DNA of 64,000 nt from Lachnospiraceae bacterium (GTDB lineage Bacteria; Bacillota; Clostridia; Lachnospirales; Lachnospiraceae), in assembly GCA_024403355.1 (NCBI GenBank), contig JAKSRW010000011.1, positions 16,882-80,881 of the forward strand, written 5' to 3'. Below are positions 42,852 through 51,896 of the stretch, piece after piece. Both the position numbers and the translations under genes were made by a program. Under the pieces are notes generated by a model that was not told the DNA's origin, searched no databases, and was given only the letters and a program-made list of their open reading frames with translations. Position 1 is the stretch's first letter. Each line of letters opens with the position of its first letter.

Positions 42852-45149
42852 TTAATATAACCCTTGAAATAATTCATTTTTTGTTATTTTGCCTGTTGTG
42901 TAAGCTGCGGGAAGTGAAAAGCTCGTCTCTACACCCTTATAAAGGATTACCGCATCAAGAGCCTTATTGCTTTTAATTATAAACCAGTCAAGCTCACCGT
43001 CAGTCCATGACATTTCAATCTCAGCATCCCCCATCAGCTTAAGTCCCTTAACATGACCGCAGGACCAGGCCTTCGGAAGCGCAGGTAAAAGAACGCTTCG
43101 CTCCTCACTGCTCTGCAAAAGCATATGTGCCATACCTGCTATACCGCCGAAATTACCGTCAATCTGAAAAGGCGGATGATTGTCAAAAAGGTTCGGAAGC
43201 GTCGAGCTCTTCAGAAGCTGGCAAAAATTTTCATAAGCCCTTTCACCATCGAAAAGCTTGGCATAATTATTGATAATCCATGCTCTGGACCAGCCTGTAT
43301 GACCGCCGCCGTTTTCAAGTCTGCGCTTAAGCGTAATCTTTGCAGCTTCGGCTAGCTCAGGCGTTTTGTCAGGCGTAATCTGTGCCGAAGGATGAAGTCC
43401 GTAAAGGTGTGAAATATGCCTGTGTCCGGGCTCCATTTCATCGTAGTCCTCTATCCATTCCATAATCTGACCGTGCTTACCTATGCGGTCAGGTGCTATT
43501 TTTGCAAGCGCTGCCTTTATTCTTTCATTAAGCTCATCATCAACATTCAGAATCTCGGCCGCCGCTATACACTGGCCGAAAAGGTCCCTGATAATCTGAT
43601 TATCCATAGTAGCGCCAAAGGTAATCGCACCATGCTCACCGTTCGGAAGCAGATAGGTATTTTCAGGCGAAACCGAAGGACTTGTTACCAGATAGCCCTT
43701 ATATTCGATCAGGAAATCAAGGAAAAACTCAGCCGCATCTCTCATTATCGGAAAGCTTTCCTTTAGGAATTCCGGATCCTTTGTATACAAATAATGCATC
43801 CACTGATGTGTACAAAGCCATGCCGCACCCATAACCCAATATGAACCGGGAATCCAGTGATCCTGAACCGCCGTATCTCCCCATAAATCAGTATTATGGT
43901 GAGCAGTCCAGCCCTTACAGCCATACATTTTCTCTGCGGTTACTCTTCCGTTTGGCTGCATACGCTTAATATGCTCAAAAAGAGGCTCATGGAGCTCCGA
44001 AAGATTACAGATTTCCACCGGCCAGTAATTCATCTGCAGGTTAATGTTAATGGTATATTTACTGCACCATGCGGGCGTATAATCGTGACACCAGATGCCC
44101 TGCAGATTAAGCGGCAGGCTTCCCGGTCTACTGCCCGAAATAAGCAGATAACGTCCGAAATTAAAGTAAAGCTCATCAAGAATAAGGTCGGGCTTTTCGG
44201 GGCTAAGCTCCTTAAGACGGATATCCGTGGGAATATCCTCTGCCTCATTATCCTTGCCGGTCAGGCAAAGCTCCACTCTGTCGAAAAAGCTTCGGTAGTC
44301 CTCAATATGTCTTTTTTTAAGCTCATCATAGCTGTATTCAAAAGCTTTTTCAAAAACCTTGGCAATGGCCTTTGCCGGCTCCTTTTCCCTGAAGCTTGTA
44401 GCAGCCGCAACTATAAAAACAGCCTCGTCTGCAGCTGTTACCTCCAGATTCTCACCGATAATGCTGACTCTTCCGCCCTTAGTCAGTGCGCGAAGCTCAA
44501 ATGCAAAATCAACTCCGTTGCAGCCGGTATTACCGTAGCACATGATGCCGCATTCTTTTTGCTCATCAGAGCTGAGCACCCAGTCCTTTGCCTCTCCGGT
44601 CTTAACCGTGGCTGTATCAAAGGGCTCCCTGTAAAGCTCGGTATTCACATTTACCATACCCGGTTTATCAGCACTTATCCTGCATATAAGACAGTTATCT
44701 ACCGCAGAAATAAAGGCCTCACGGCAATAAGCCACACCGTCCGAAACATAGCTGCAGCGGTATATTGCATTCTCAATATCAAGCTCGCGGAGATAATCCG
44801 AACAGTTATCGCCATGTCCCATATAAAGCTTAAAATCACCAAGCGTCTGATAAGGATACTGGCTTCTGGGAATACCTGACATGGACTTCATGATAAGTGA
44901 TTCAGCCTCGGCTATCCTTCCTTCAAAAAGCATCTGCCTGATTATGGGAAGTGCCTTAAGCGCATCGGGATTATTTCTGTCACGGAAGCCTCCGCACCAG
45001 CAGCTGTCCTCATTCAGCTGAAAATACTCATAGCCTGCAAAGCCATGTGCCATAGCGCCTATACGTCCGTTTCCGAGAGGAAGAGCCTCCTCCCATCTCT
45101 TTGCCGGCTGTCTGTACCAAAGTCTCTTCTTAATCACACTATCTACCAT
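42852..45149 (-). CDS. GH95-family glycosidase (alpha-L-fucosidase/galactosidase type)
   Basis: About 765 residues without signal peptide. Begins RLWYRQPAKRWEEALPLGNGR, here split as RLWYRQPAKRW and EALPLGNGRIGAM, the usual start of GH95 proteins, followed by the beta-sandwich and linker, then the (alpha/alpha)6 barrel with NLQGIWCHDYTPAWCSKYT parts, YWPVEICNLSELHEP, WTAHHNTDLWGD near 385 and GHTGWSRAW near 610. The catalytic acid is expected in the barrel. Family is clear, sugar specificity (L-fucose versus L-galactose) is not. ATG 45149 or GTG 45137 starts. Intracellular; 12 bases after the lipoprotein gene and upstream of Hpt. Confidence 0.9.
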   Translation of the reverse strand: MVDSVIKKRLWYRQPAKRWEEALPLGNGRIGAMAHGFAGYEYFQLNEDSCWCGGFRDRNNPDALKALPIIRQMLFEGRIAEAESLIMKSMSGIPRSQYPYQTLGDFKLYMGHGDNCSDYLRELDIENAIYRCSYVSDGVAYCREAFISAVDNCLICRISADKPGMVNVNTELYREPFDTATVKTGEAKDWVLSSDEQKECGIMCYGNTGCNGVDFAFELRALTKGGRVSIIGENLEVTAADEAVFIVAAATSFREKEPAKAIAKVFEKAFEYSYDELKKRHIEDYRSFFDRVELCLTGKDNEAEDIPTDIRLKELSPEKPDLILDELYFNFGRYLLISGSRPGSLPLNLQGIWCHDYTPAWCSKYTININLQMNYWPVEICNLSELHEPLFEHIKRMQPNGRVTAEKMYGCKGWTAHHNTDLWGDTAVQDHWIPGSYWVMGAAWLCTHQWMHYLYTKDPEFLKESFPIMRDAAEFFLDFLIEYKGYLVTSPSVSPENTYLLPNGEHGAITFGATMDNQIIRDLFGQCIAAAEILNVDDELNERIKAALAKIAPDRIGKHGQIMEWIEDYDEMEPGHRHISHLYGLHPSAQITPDKTPELAEAAKITLKRRLENGGGHTGWSRAWIINNYAKLFDGERAYENFCQLLKSSTLPNLFDNHPPFQIDGNFGGIAGMAHMLLQSSEERSVLLPALPKAWSCGHVKGLKLMGDAEIEMSWTDGELDWFIIKSNKALDAVILYKGVETSFSLPAAYTTGKITKNELFQGLY

Positions 45150-45182
45150 GCCTTTCCAGCAAGATTGCAAGCTTGCACATTA

Positions 45183-46073
45183 TTATTGTCTGTCGTAATA
45201 CTTCTTACCTGCACTCGGAAGGAAGTAGGTTCTGATATATCCATCCTGTGAAACGATTACAAATTCATTTGTAGCCTCAACGTAGAATACATAATCTCCG
45301 TCCTCCTGCTCAATCTTATGAAGAGCTGCAGGATTATTTACTACATCAGATGCTGCCTTCTGGTAATCGGCAGCGCTCTTAAAGCCCATTTCGATACCGT
45401 GCTTCTCGTAATGCTGGTTAAGAAGATTCTTGCTTCTGAAACGATACTCCACATATTCAGCTACAGCACCTGTATCTTCACCGTCATTATTTTTGTCATC
45501 CGCAATAAGCTCATCCGAGCCTTCTCCGATACCGTCAGCTGCAATAGCTGTATCGGAATCATCCGGCTCAGCGGGAATTACTGCATCCTGGGCAGTTTCA
45601 GAATTACTGTCAGGAAGGCTGCTGTCATTTGACTCGCTGTTATCTGCTTCGGTCTTTATGTCTTCCGTATTCTCTGCAGCTGAATTATTATCATTCGAAC
45701 CGCCGCCAAGTAAGCTGGCGCCCGAGAGACTTTCCTTAAGACTGTCAAAGGAATCCGTTAAGCTGTCCTTAATCGACTGTCCGAGCTCTGCGGCCTCACT
45801 GCCCATATTTTCAAGTCCTTCCGAAGCGGCATCCTGAAGCTCACCTGCCGCAACACCGGCATTTACTGAAATATCATTCTTAATATTTTCAAACTCGTTA
45901 TTAACACTGTTCGAAAAATCACTTACCGACTGCTCGATATAATTATTAATCGAATCAACTACCTGACCTACAATTTCTTCAGGCTTCTTCTCCTTAGAAC
46001 ATCCCGAAAGTGCAAAAACACCCAGGAGACAAATTGCCAGTACCGCAATTCTCTTAAATACATATTTCTTCAT
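45183..46073 (-). CDS. Lipoprotein with toxin-like C-terminal domain
   Basis: 296 residues. Lipobox LSGC (Cys25), then an amphipathic helical region (about 30-125: repeated Ser/Asn/Leu/Glu pattern), an acidic Ser/Asp/Asn-rich linker (about 130-200), and a compact C-terminal domain (about 205-296): FRSKNLLNQHYEKHG, ASDVVNNPAALHKI, NEFVIVSQDGYIRTYFLP, ending KKYYDRQ. This resembles RNase-toxin tips (BECR/EndoU-like) of bacterial polymorphic toxins as I remember them; the conserved His pair and DGYIRTYF are suggestive. No secretion partner is in the window. The gene upstream may encode its immunity protein. Function is inference. Confidence 0.6.
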   Translation of the reverse strand: MKKYVFKRIAVLAICLLGVFALSGCSKEKKPEEIVGQVVDSINNYIEQSVSDFSNSVNNEFENIKNDISVNAGVAAGELQDAASEGLENMGSEAAELGQSIKDSLTDSFDSLKESLSGASLLGGGSNDNNSAAENTEDIKTEADNSESNDSSLPDSNSETAQDAVIPAEPDDSDTAIAADGIGEGSDELIADDKNNDGEDTGAVAEYVEYRFRSKNLLNQHYEKHGIEMGFKSAADYQKAASDVVNNPAALHKIEQEDGDYVFYVEATNEFVIVSQDGYIRTYFLPSAGKKYYDRQ

Positions 46074-46105
46074 AATATCACGCCTTTCTTTAACAATAAT
46101 CTGCC

Positions 46106-46441
46106 TTACATACCGATAATTGTATACACATTTTCTCCGCTTTCATCAGCCTTAAACCATGAATCAAGCTCCTCTATGCACTCGACTGTTTCAGGCAGAT
46201 AGCCTGCTGCAGCGGCCTTAACCTTCTCCATAGCCTCGGTATCCACAGTGGTGATTCCAAAGTAATCAAACTGCGGCAGTACCGAAGAAAAAAGCCTTTT
46301 AAGCTTCAAATCATAGAAAATCTCCTCATCAATACATATAGAATCTTTCTTCCATACCTGACCGTCATAGTTTCCGTGCTGAAACTCAATATAACAGCTG
46401 TTGGACTTTTCTCTTTCTTCCTCATTTATGAAATACTTCAT
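46106..46441 (-). CDS. Small acidic protein, possible immunity protein
   Basis: 111 residues, soluble, no signal peptide. KYFINEEEREKSNSCYIEF, then QHGNYDGQVWKKDSI, and a C-terminal acidic part. Directly upstream (32 bases) of the toxin-like lipoprotein gene. Immunity proteins of contact-dependent toxins are often small and acidic, but typically lie downstream, so the order is unusual. Start ATG 46441 has GAAAGG 10 bases upstream; another ATG at 46459 lies before that site. Family not proven. Confidence 0.55.
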   Translation of the reverse strand: MKYFINEEEREKSNSCYIEFQHGNYDGQVWKKDSICIDEEIFYDLKLKRLFSSVLPQFDYFGITTVDTEAMEKVKAAAAGYLPETVECIEELDSWFKADESGENVYTIIGM

Positions 46442-46529
46442 TTTGTTCATACCTTTCATTTTTTTATTATTTAGCTTACAAAACCATTGATATTATACTA
46501 TTCTGACCGCTTAAAAGCAAGTAAAAGAC

Positions 46530-46541
46530 GTCGGGGTCAAA
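46530..46541 (-). repeat. Isolated copy of element-end motif
   Basis: GTCGGGGTCAAA matches the minus-strand end of the 207-bp element at 3148-3354. Single half-site between the small acidic gene and tRNA-Ser. Confidence 0.4.
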
Positions 46542-46548
46542 TCAGCGC

Positions 46549-46583
46549 AAAAAAAACGTGCTCTCTCTGAGAAAGAACACGTT
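46549..46583 (-). terminator. Terminator of tRNA-Ser
   Basis: Minus strand: AAACGTGTTCT/AGAGCACGTTT-type stem, then eight T. Begins 4 bases after the tRNA 3' end. Confidence 0.8.
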
Positions 46584-46586
46584 TAG

Positions 46587-46672
46587 CGGAGTGGGTGGGA
46601 TTCGAACCCACGAGACGTTGCCGCCTACCTGATTTCGAGTCAGGGCCGTTATGACCACTTCGATACCACTCC
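46587..46672 (-). tRNA. tRNA-Ser(CGA)
   Basis: Minus strand: acceptor stem GGAGTGG/CCACTCC, anticodon stem-loop CTGACTCGAAATCAG with anticodon CGA, long variable arm, T-arm GTGGGTTCGAATCCCAC. Class II fold with about 86 bases; 3' CCA is not encoded. Confidence 0.95.
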
Positions 46673-46750
46673 TTATTATTTATCCGCCGATTTTGCCGGC
46701 AGCTAAACACATATTTAGATTTTGCCTAGTCTAATAACTGTGCCTATATT

Positions 46751-46779
46751 TTTATACTATATATTCAAAAGATTTGCAA
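46751..46779 (-). promoter_or_regulatory. Promoter of tRNA-Ser
   Basis: Minus strand: -35 TTGCAA, 17-base spacer, -10 TATAAA, overlapping the 3' end of holA, about 75 bases before the tRNA. Confidence 0.5.
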
Positions 46780-47734
46780 GTAAAATTTCAAGACCCAACT
46801 GCTCACCGATATCGCCCGTTTTAATGGCATACTCGGTATTCACCGTTTCTTCCACTGCTCTTTGAAGTTTTTTGGGCGAATAACCTCTTATCTGTGTCTT
46901 CATTTTTCGAACAAGCCAGTCCTGAGCTTGAATTCGCCCCGCTATTTCGGATATTCCGAGATCCTGATCCTCCAGCTCGCGAACACTCAGTAAACGCTGG
47001 TAATTCTTTCTGATAAGTGCCAGTATACCAAAGCCGCTCTCACGCATAGCCAAAAGGTCAGCATATATTTCAAAGCTTTTACTTTTATTCCGGGTAATAA
47101 GTGCATCTACCAGATCAAAAACCTTAGCCTCCGCCAGCGGCGTGCACATAGCCTCAATGTCATCCTTTGTGATAACCTCACGTTCACCGCAGTAAGCAAT
47201 CACCTTGTCAGCCTCATTGACAATCGTGTTCATATCGTCACCGACAGTCGATATCAGAAGGTCTGCCAGTCCTGTGCTGAGCTGCTTTCCCGCAAGACGA
47301 ACCCATCTGCATACAAAGTCACGAAGCTCGGCAGGTGACTGTCTGTTGAACTCGCAGGCGTAGCCGTTTTTGCTTATTGCCTTATAAAGCCTGCTTCGCT
47401 TATCCACCTCGGAATCAATCAGAATAATCGTGGTGGTATCCGGAATGGACGGAATATAATCCGCAAAATCATTTTCCTTCTTAAACAGACCGGAATTTTC
47501 CAGCACTACCAGACGTCTGTCGGCAAAAAACGGCATAGTATCGGCGATATTTTCTATCTCCAGAAGCTTATCGATCGCGTTTTCGAAATAAGAATAGTTC
47601 ATATCATCGCCTTCATTTACAATGGCCTTTATGAACTGCTTCTTATAGGCGCGGCAAAGGTAGCTCTCCTTACCGAAAAACAGGTATATTTTTTCGAAAT
47701 GTCGGGCCTTAAGATCTGCCTTTATTTTCTGCAT
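46757..47734 (-). CDS. holA: DNA polymerase III delta subunit
   Basis: Clamp-loader subunit that opens the sliding clamp. 325 residues. Typical features: YLFFGKESYLCRAYKKQF near residue 16, RRLVVLENSGLF near 72, IILIDSEVDKRSRLYKAI near 100 and IRKNYQRLLSVREL near 240. Starts 26 bases inside psd (overlap), so is coupled to it. GGGAGAAGGA upstream of the ATG. Sequence is diverged but the pattern of the N-terminal AAA-like domain and C-terminal helices is clear. Confidence 0.9.
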   Translation of the reverse strand: MQKIKADLKARHFEKIYLFFGKESYLCRAYKKQFIKAIVNEGDDMNYSYFENAIDKLLEIENIADTMPFFADRRLVVLENSGLFKKENDFADYIPSIPDTTTIILIDSEVDKRSRLYKAISKNGYACEFNRQSPAELRDFVCRWVRLAGKQLSTGLADLLISTVGDDMNTIVNEADKVIAYCGEREVITKDDIEAMCTPLAEAKVFDLVDALITRNKSKSFEIYADLLAMRESGFGILALIRKNYQRLLSVRELEDQDLGISEIAGRIQAQDWLVRKMKTQIRGYSPKKLQRAVEETVNTEYAIKTGDIGEQLGLEILLANLLNI

Positions 47735-48587
47735 ATCCTATTCCTTCTCCCATTTTTACAATAGTCTCATAGCCTTCTGCAGTATTTAAAAGAATATCAT
47801 CATCGGGAATTACGGAATCCTTCGGAAGAAGCAGCACAATAGTTGAGCCGCCGAACTCAAAGTAACCCTTTTCATGACCCTTTTTAACAAATCTGTTCTT
47901 ATAACGGTTTGAGATACGTCCGACACCCATCGCACCGACCTCCATCTGGATAACCCTGCCGAAATGCTCTGTGTCAATTATGGTATACTCTCTCGAATTC
48001 TGCGCAAAAACACTGGTATTTTCAAGAGCAACGGGATTAACCGTATGAAATACGCCCGGAATATAATAATTATCATACTGATAGCCGCTATCCGGATAGC
48101 AGTAACGATGATAATTATCGGTTGTAAGACGGATTACATAGCACCAGCCGCCCTCAAGCGCCACGCTTAAATCATGGTCGAGAAGCAGCGATTTAATTGA
48201 ATAATCAATATTCTTGATATTAACCACTAGTCTGTCCGAAATAGGATAAACGGTAGCCTTTCCGTCCGAGGGCGAAATGAGGGTATGGGCATCCATGTTA
48301 ATGGGACGGGCCGAGGGCTTAATTTTTCTTGTAAAGAAATCATTGTAGGATTTATAAAATTTTCTCTTATATTCCTTCATGTTGATTTTGTTTTTCTTTA
48401 CAAACTTATCAATTTTAACAGTCGAAAGACGTGTGCCCATATACCAGCCGATAAGGTCCGACATCTTCTTTCCCGTCATAAACTTAAGCAGACATCTTCC
48501 CCATACCGTGGTATACAAATTGCGCAGGAATTTATCCTGCGCAGTATCGATTTCAAATTCATTTCCTTTTCTGTCTCTGTACTTCAA
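47709..48587 (-). CDS. psd: Phosphatidylserine decarboxylase
   Basis: Makes phosphatidylethanolamine from phosphatidylserine at the membrane. 292 residues. The self-cleavage site reads FEFGGSTIVLL near residue 246 (GGST where LGST is common), so pyruvoyl formation is expected at the Ser. Other landmarks: FFTRKIKPSARP near 88, SPSDGKATVYP near 107, YHRYCYPDSG and QMEVGAMGVGRI. TTG start with GAAAGG and AGGATC upstream. Lies 22 bases after pssA, the enzyme that makes its substrate. Confidence 0.95.
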   Translation of the reverse strand: MKYRDRKGNEFEIDTAQDKFLRNLYTTVWGRCLLKFMTGKKMSDLIGWYMGTRLSTVKIDKFVKKNKINMKEYKRKFYKSYNDFFTRKIKPSARPINMDAHTLISPSDGKATVYPISDRLVVNIKNIDYSIKSLLLDHDLSVALEGGWCYVIRLTTDNYHRYCYPDSGYQYDNYYIPGVFHTVNPVALENTSVFAQNSREYTIIDTEHFGRVIQMEVGAMGVGRISNRYKNRFVKKGHEKGYFEFGGSTIVLLLPKDSVIPDDDILLNTAEGYETIVKMGEGIGYAENKGRS

Positions 48588-48608
48588 GCTGATCCTGACC
48601 TTTCTAAA

Positions 48609-49262
48609 TTAAAGACCTGTAGGTAAGAAGCATACACCTACACAAAGTGCCGCGCCAAGTAATCCAATGGGGATAAGCCACTTACCGTGAAGCTTAACCA
48701 TATGGAAATTGTATACAAATAAAAACGCAATAATTCCGAGTACCACAGTCATTACTATCGCAAGAGTGCTGCCTGTAATGAAGAATCTCGAAAGATAAAA
48801 GAGCGGAATGATAAGTGAAGCATTGGTTACGGGAAGACCCTGATAACCTGTACGAAGCTTACTGCCTTCCTTCTGCTGACGCTCTTCCTCCGTAACATTG
48901 AAGTAAGCAAGTCTGATTACACCGCAAAGTGCAAAGGCCATACCTACAACAAGTGCCGCAATAGTAAGTGCACTGCCCTCTGCATTGGCATATACCGCAA
49001 GACTTACGGTAAATACCGCAGGCTGAATACAGAAGCTTACGCAATCGCAGAGCGAATCAATCTGTATACCGAATTTCTTTTCCGAATCTGTTCTCTTTTT
49101 TGTTCTGGCAACAGGACCGTCAAGCATATCGCAAAAGCCTGAAACAAGCAGACATACAAGTGCTCCCTTAAAATTTCCGTTAACTGAAAAATACATACCC
49201 AAGCCCGCAGATATAAGGCTTAAGTAAGTTATAATAACCGTATAGTTATAAAAACCAATCAT
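48609..49262 (-). CDS. pssA: Phosphatidylserine synthase (CDP-alcohol phosphatidyltransferase)
   Basis: Integral membrane enzyme (about 217 residues, six helices). The CDP-alcohol motif D-x2-D-G-x2-A-R-x8-G-x3-D-x3-D is visible as CDMLDGPVARTKKRT ... GIQIDSLCD (about residues 40-70). Transfers serine to CDP-diacylglycerol; the PE pathway is completed by the neighbouring psd. ATG 49262 is preceded by GGAGGGG; an upstream TTG frame start is not needed. Co-linear with psd and holA. Confidence 0.94.
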   Translation of the reverse strand: MIGFYNYTVIITYLSLISAGLGMYFSVNGNFKGALVCLLVSGFCDMLDGPVARTKKRTDSEKKFGIQIDSLCDCVSFCIQPAVFTVSLAVYANAEGSALTIAALVVGMAFALCGVIRLAYFNVTEEERQQKEGSKLRTGYQGLPVTNASLIIPLFYLSRFFITGSTLAIVMTVVLGIIAFLFVYNFHMVKLHGKWLIPIGLLGAALCVGVCFLPTGL

Positions 49263-49322
49263 AGTTCCCCTCCAAAGCATAACACTATGCTATAGTATAG
49301 CCATTCGGACAACCAATGTCAA

Positions 49323-51896
49323 TTATTTATATGTTAAAATCTCTATGTCGGCTTCTGAAGAATCATAGTATATGCTTATCATTCCCATATCCGCCGTGGA
49401 TAATACCCTGCAGCCGCCGGCCTTATATCTTTCCGTTACCTCGGGTGCAGGATGCCCGTAGTTGTTATATTTTGCACAGGAAACAACAGCCATTTTGGGT
49501 GAAAACCTTTCAATAAGCTGCCGGGAGGAGGAATACCTCGAACCATGATGCGGCACCTGAATTATGTCTGCCGTACCATTTTCCTTTGAACTGTATATTT
49601 CCTCCGCATAGCTGTCTGAATCGCCTGTAATCAATAGCTGCAGCTCTCTGTAATCAAGCAAAGCTACCAGCGAAGCCGAATTATCATCCGGATAAAATTC
49701 GCCTTTCTCCGGGGACAGCAGACGAATATAATCGTTGATTTTACTGCCTGCATAAAGAAATTCCGTCGGGATTCCCGCATCATTTGAGAGAGTTACAAGA
49801 TTATCCTCACTCGATACATTATCCCCTAAAATCATGCGTTTTACAGCAATATCCCCATCCTTAATAAGCTCTTTCAGTCCGTTCGTATGATCGCTGTCGG
49901 TATGCGTAACAAGGCTTATATCTATTTCCGATACGCCCTGGCTCATAAGAAAAGGGATTATAACGTTTTTACCGATATTGGTCCGGTCTGAGCTTCCTCC
50001 GTCCACTAAAATCCGCTGCTTACCGTTATCCATAAAGATGCACTGGCCCTGCCCCACATCAAGAAATACAACCCTGATTCCCGAAACAGTTTTTCTGTAA
50101 ATTACTGAAAAAAACATTAGAATCAGAATAACAACAAATCCCGATATTTTCAGGCAGTTCTTTATCAGTAAACTCTTCTTTGCAGACATTCCATTTACAG
50201 ACAGCCGCTTATCTGTTGCGTTCATTTTATCTGCACTCTTTTCAGCTCCTTTGTTTAAATGAATGTCTTTCTCTTTAAAGCATCTTCTGCACACAATCAG
50301 GTATATAATTATAAAATACAGAATATAATAAACTGCAATCTGCCAAACTTCCGGCTTTCCGACTATAATCTTACTTCCCGGCAGTTCCAGTATTTTCCCT
50401 GAAAACCATTCATAGAATTCAAGAATATAATATGCCGCTCCGCCTGTAAGCCTGCCTGTAATATTCCAAAAGAGATATCCGAGAACATTGAATAGCAGTC
50501 CGAAAATTCCTGCAAGGAATCCGGAAAATATTACTATACTCATCAACGGAAGCAAAAGCATATTTACAATAATTCCATAAGCCGAATATGAATAATATGC
50601 TGACAAAAGTATAGGAAATATGGCAAGCTGGGCCGATAAACCGGGGATACAGTATCTTAAAAAGCGCTTTTCAATTCTTAATTCACGTAATATTTCATTG
50701 GCCGCAAATATTCCGAATACCGCAAAAAAGGATAAAAGAAAACCGGTATCTTTGATAAATCTCGGTTCCTTTAGTAATATTATCATTGCGGCAAGCGCAC
50801 CTGCACTCTGCCCGTCATACGCCCTTCCGAGAATCTTCGCCATAAGCATACAGATAAGCATGATTACAGCTCTTTGTGTTGATACCGAAAAGCCGGTAAA
50901 GCTTCCGTAGGCAAGCATAAATATAATTGTCAGTGCAACCGATAAACGCAGCCTGTGGAAGAAAAACATCAGTATTTTAAATATTCCCATGCCGAGCAGA
51001 CTGATATGCAGACCGGAAATAGATAAAATATGGGCTATTCCGACATCAGAATATAAGTTTCTGATATCCTCCTCTATGCCGCCACGCTCTCCTGTGAGCA
51101 TGGCATTAAGAATTCCCGCCTCCTTTTGGGGAAATATACTGTAGAGGCCCTCACGAAAGGCCAGTGCCCCCTCGTAAAAAAGCTCCAAAAGCTTATCGCT
51201 GATAGTTCTTCTTTCACCCTCTTTCAAAGCCTTAAGATAGCCTGCGGCTTCAGCATTTTCATAAATCAAAGCTGAGTCTCCGACTTCCTCCAAAAGCATT
51301 CCCTTATCGATATTTTCATACGCATAAAGGCTGCCTTCAATGCCCCTGCATTCATAATAGCTCACCGCATCAAACTGTCCTTCGTTAGTAGCGGGCCGCA
51401 AAGGCGAAAGCGTACCCTTTACAAGAAGCATTTCCCCTATTTTTTCATCAAAGGGCAGACTTGTGATGACACGTATAGCTTTTGCTTTAAAACAGATACT
51501 ATTTTCGTCATTAATAATTAATGGATTTTCCAGAAATAACTGATATTCGCTGCCGGTGTATTTTTTCTTATACACCCTGCCGATTACTGAAGTGTTTTTT
51601 AAACTTTTATCTGTAACAGAACTGATTGGGTTTTCCAAGCTTACCGCTTCGAATCTCAAAAAACCCAGAATTGTAAAAAAAGACATGATGCAGATAATTC
51701 CGAGCCTCAATAAATACAGACTCCTTTTTCTGCAAAAATCCCTAAAATCTACAGCAAGCAGAATCATGCCCGCCATAGCCGTCAAAATACATATTATCAG
51801 CACCGTTCGCCCGGCATCATAGATAAGTATACCCGTCAGATAAGACAGGCATATTAATATCAGCGGCCGGCAAAACTGATGGTCAATTAATTTCAG
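49323..51896 (-). CDS. comEC: ComEC/Rec2 DNA-uptake channel protein
   Basis: Multi-pass membrane protein that carries transforming DNA into the cell. The frame from GTG at 51803 gives 826 residues, but translation stays open upstream to a CTG at 51896 that overlaps the GerMN stop; the extra 31 residues include RPLILICLSYLTGILIY, a normal first helix for ComEC, so I include them. Competence domain: HILSISGLHISLLG near residue 290; C-terminal metallo-beta-lactamase-like part: DVGQGQCIF, THTDSDHTNGL, VPHHGSRYSS. All parts appear intact. Follows the GerMN gene. Confidence 0.9.
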   Translation of the reverse strand: MKLIDHQFCRPLILICLSYLTGILIYDAGRTVLIICILTAMAGMILLAVDFRDFCRKRSLYLLRLGIICIMSFFTILGFLRFEAVSLENPISSVTDKSLKNTSVIGRVYKKKYTGSEYQLFLENPLIINDENSICFKAKAIRVITSLPFDEKIGEMLLVKGTLSPLRPATNEGQFDAVSYYECRGIEGSLYAYENIDKGMLLEEVGDSALIYENAEAAGYLKALKEGERRTISDKLLELFYEGALAFREGLYSIFPQKEAGILNAMLTGERGGIEEDIRNLYSDVGIAHILSISGLHISLLGMGIFKILMFFFHRLRLSVALTIIFMLAYGSFTGFSVSTQRAVIMLICMLMAKILGRAYDGQSAGALAAMIILLKEPRFIKDTGFLLSFFAVFGIFAANEILRELRIEKRFLRYCIPGLSAQLAIFPILLSAYYSYSAYGIIVNMLLLPLMSIVIFSGFLAGIFGLLFNVLGYLFWNITGRLTGGAAYYILEFYEWFSGKILELPGSKIIVGKPEVWQIAVYYILYFIIIYLIVCRRCFKEKDIHLNKGAEKSADKMNATDKRLSVNGMSAKKSLLIKNCLKISGFVVILILMFFSVIYRKTVSGIRVVFLDVGQGQCIFMDNGKQRILVDGGSSDRTNIGKNVIIPFLMSQGVSEIDISLVTHTDSDHTNGLKELIKDGDIAVKRMILGDNVSSEDNLVTLSNDAGIPTEFLYAGSKINDYIRLLSPEKGEFYPDDNSASLVALLDYRELQLLITGDSDSYAEEIYSSKENGTADIIQVPHHGSRYSSSRQLIERFSPKMAVVSCAKYNNYGHPAPEVTERYKAGGCRVLSTADMGMISIYYDSSEADIEILTYK

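Noticed and set aside
43896..44879. 327-codon plus-strand frame
   Set aside because: Antisense to the well-supported GH95 gene; no Shine-Dalgarno or recognisable domain.
41500..46441. Genomic island boundary at tRNA-Ser
   Set aside because: tRNA-Ser(CGA) is intact and I found no integrase or direct repeat of its 3' end nearby, despite the toxin-like genes beside it.
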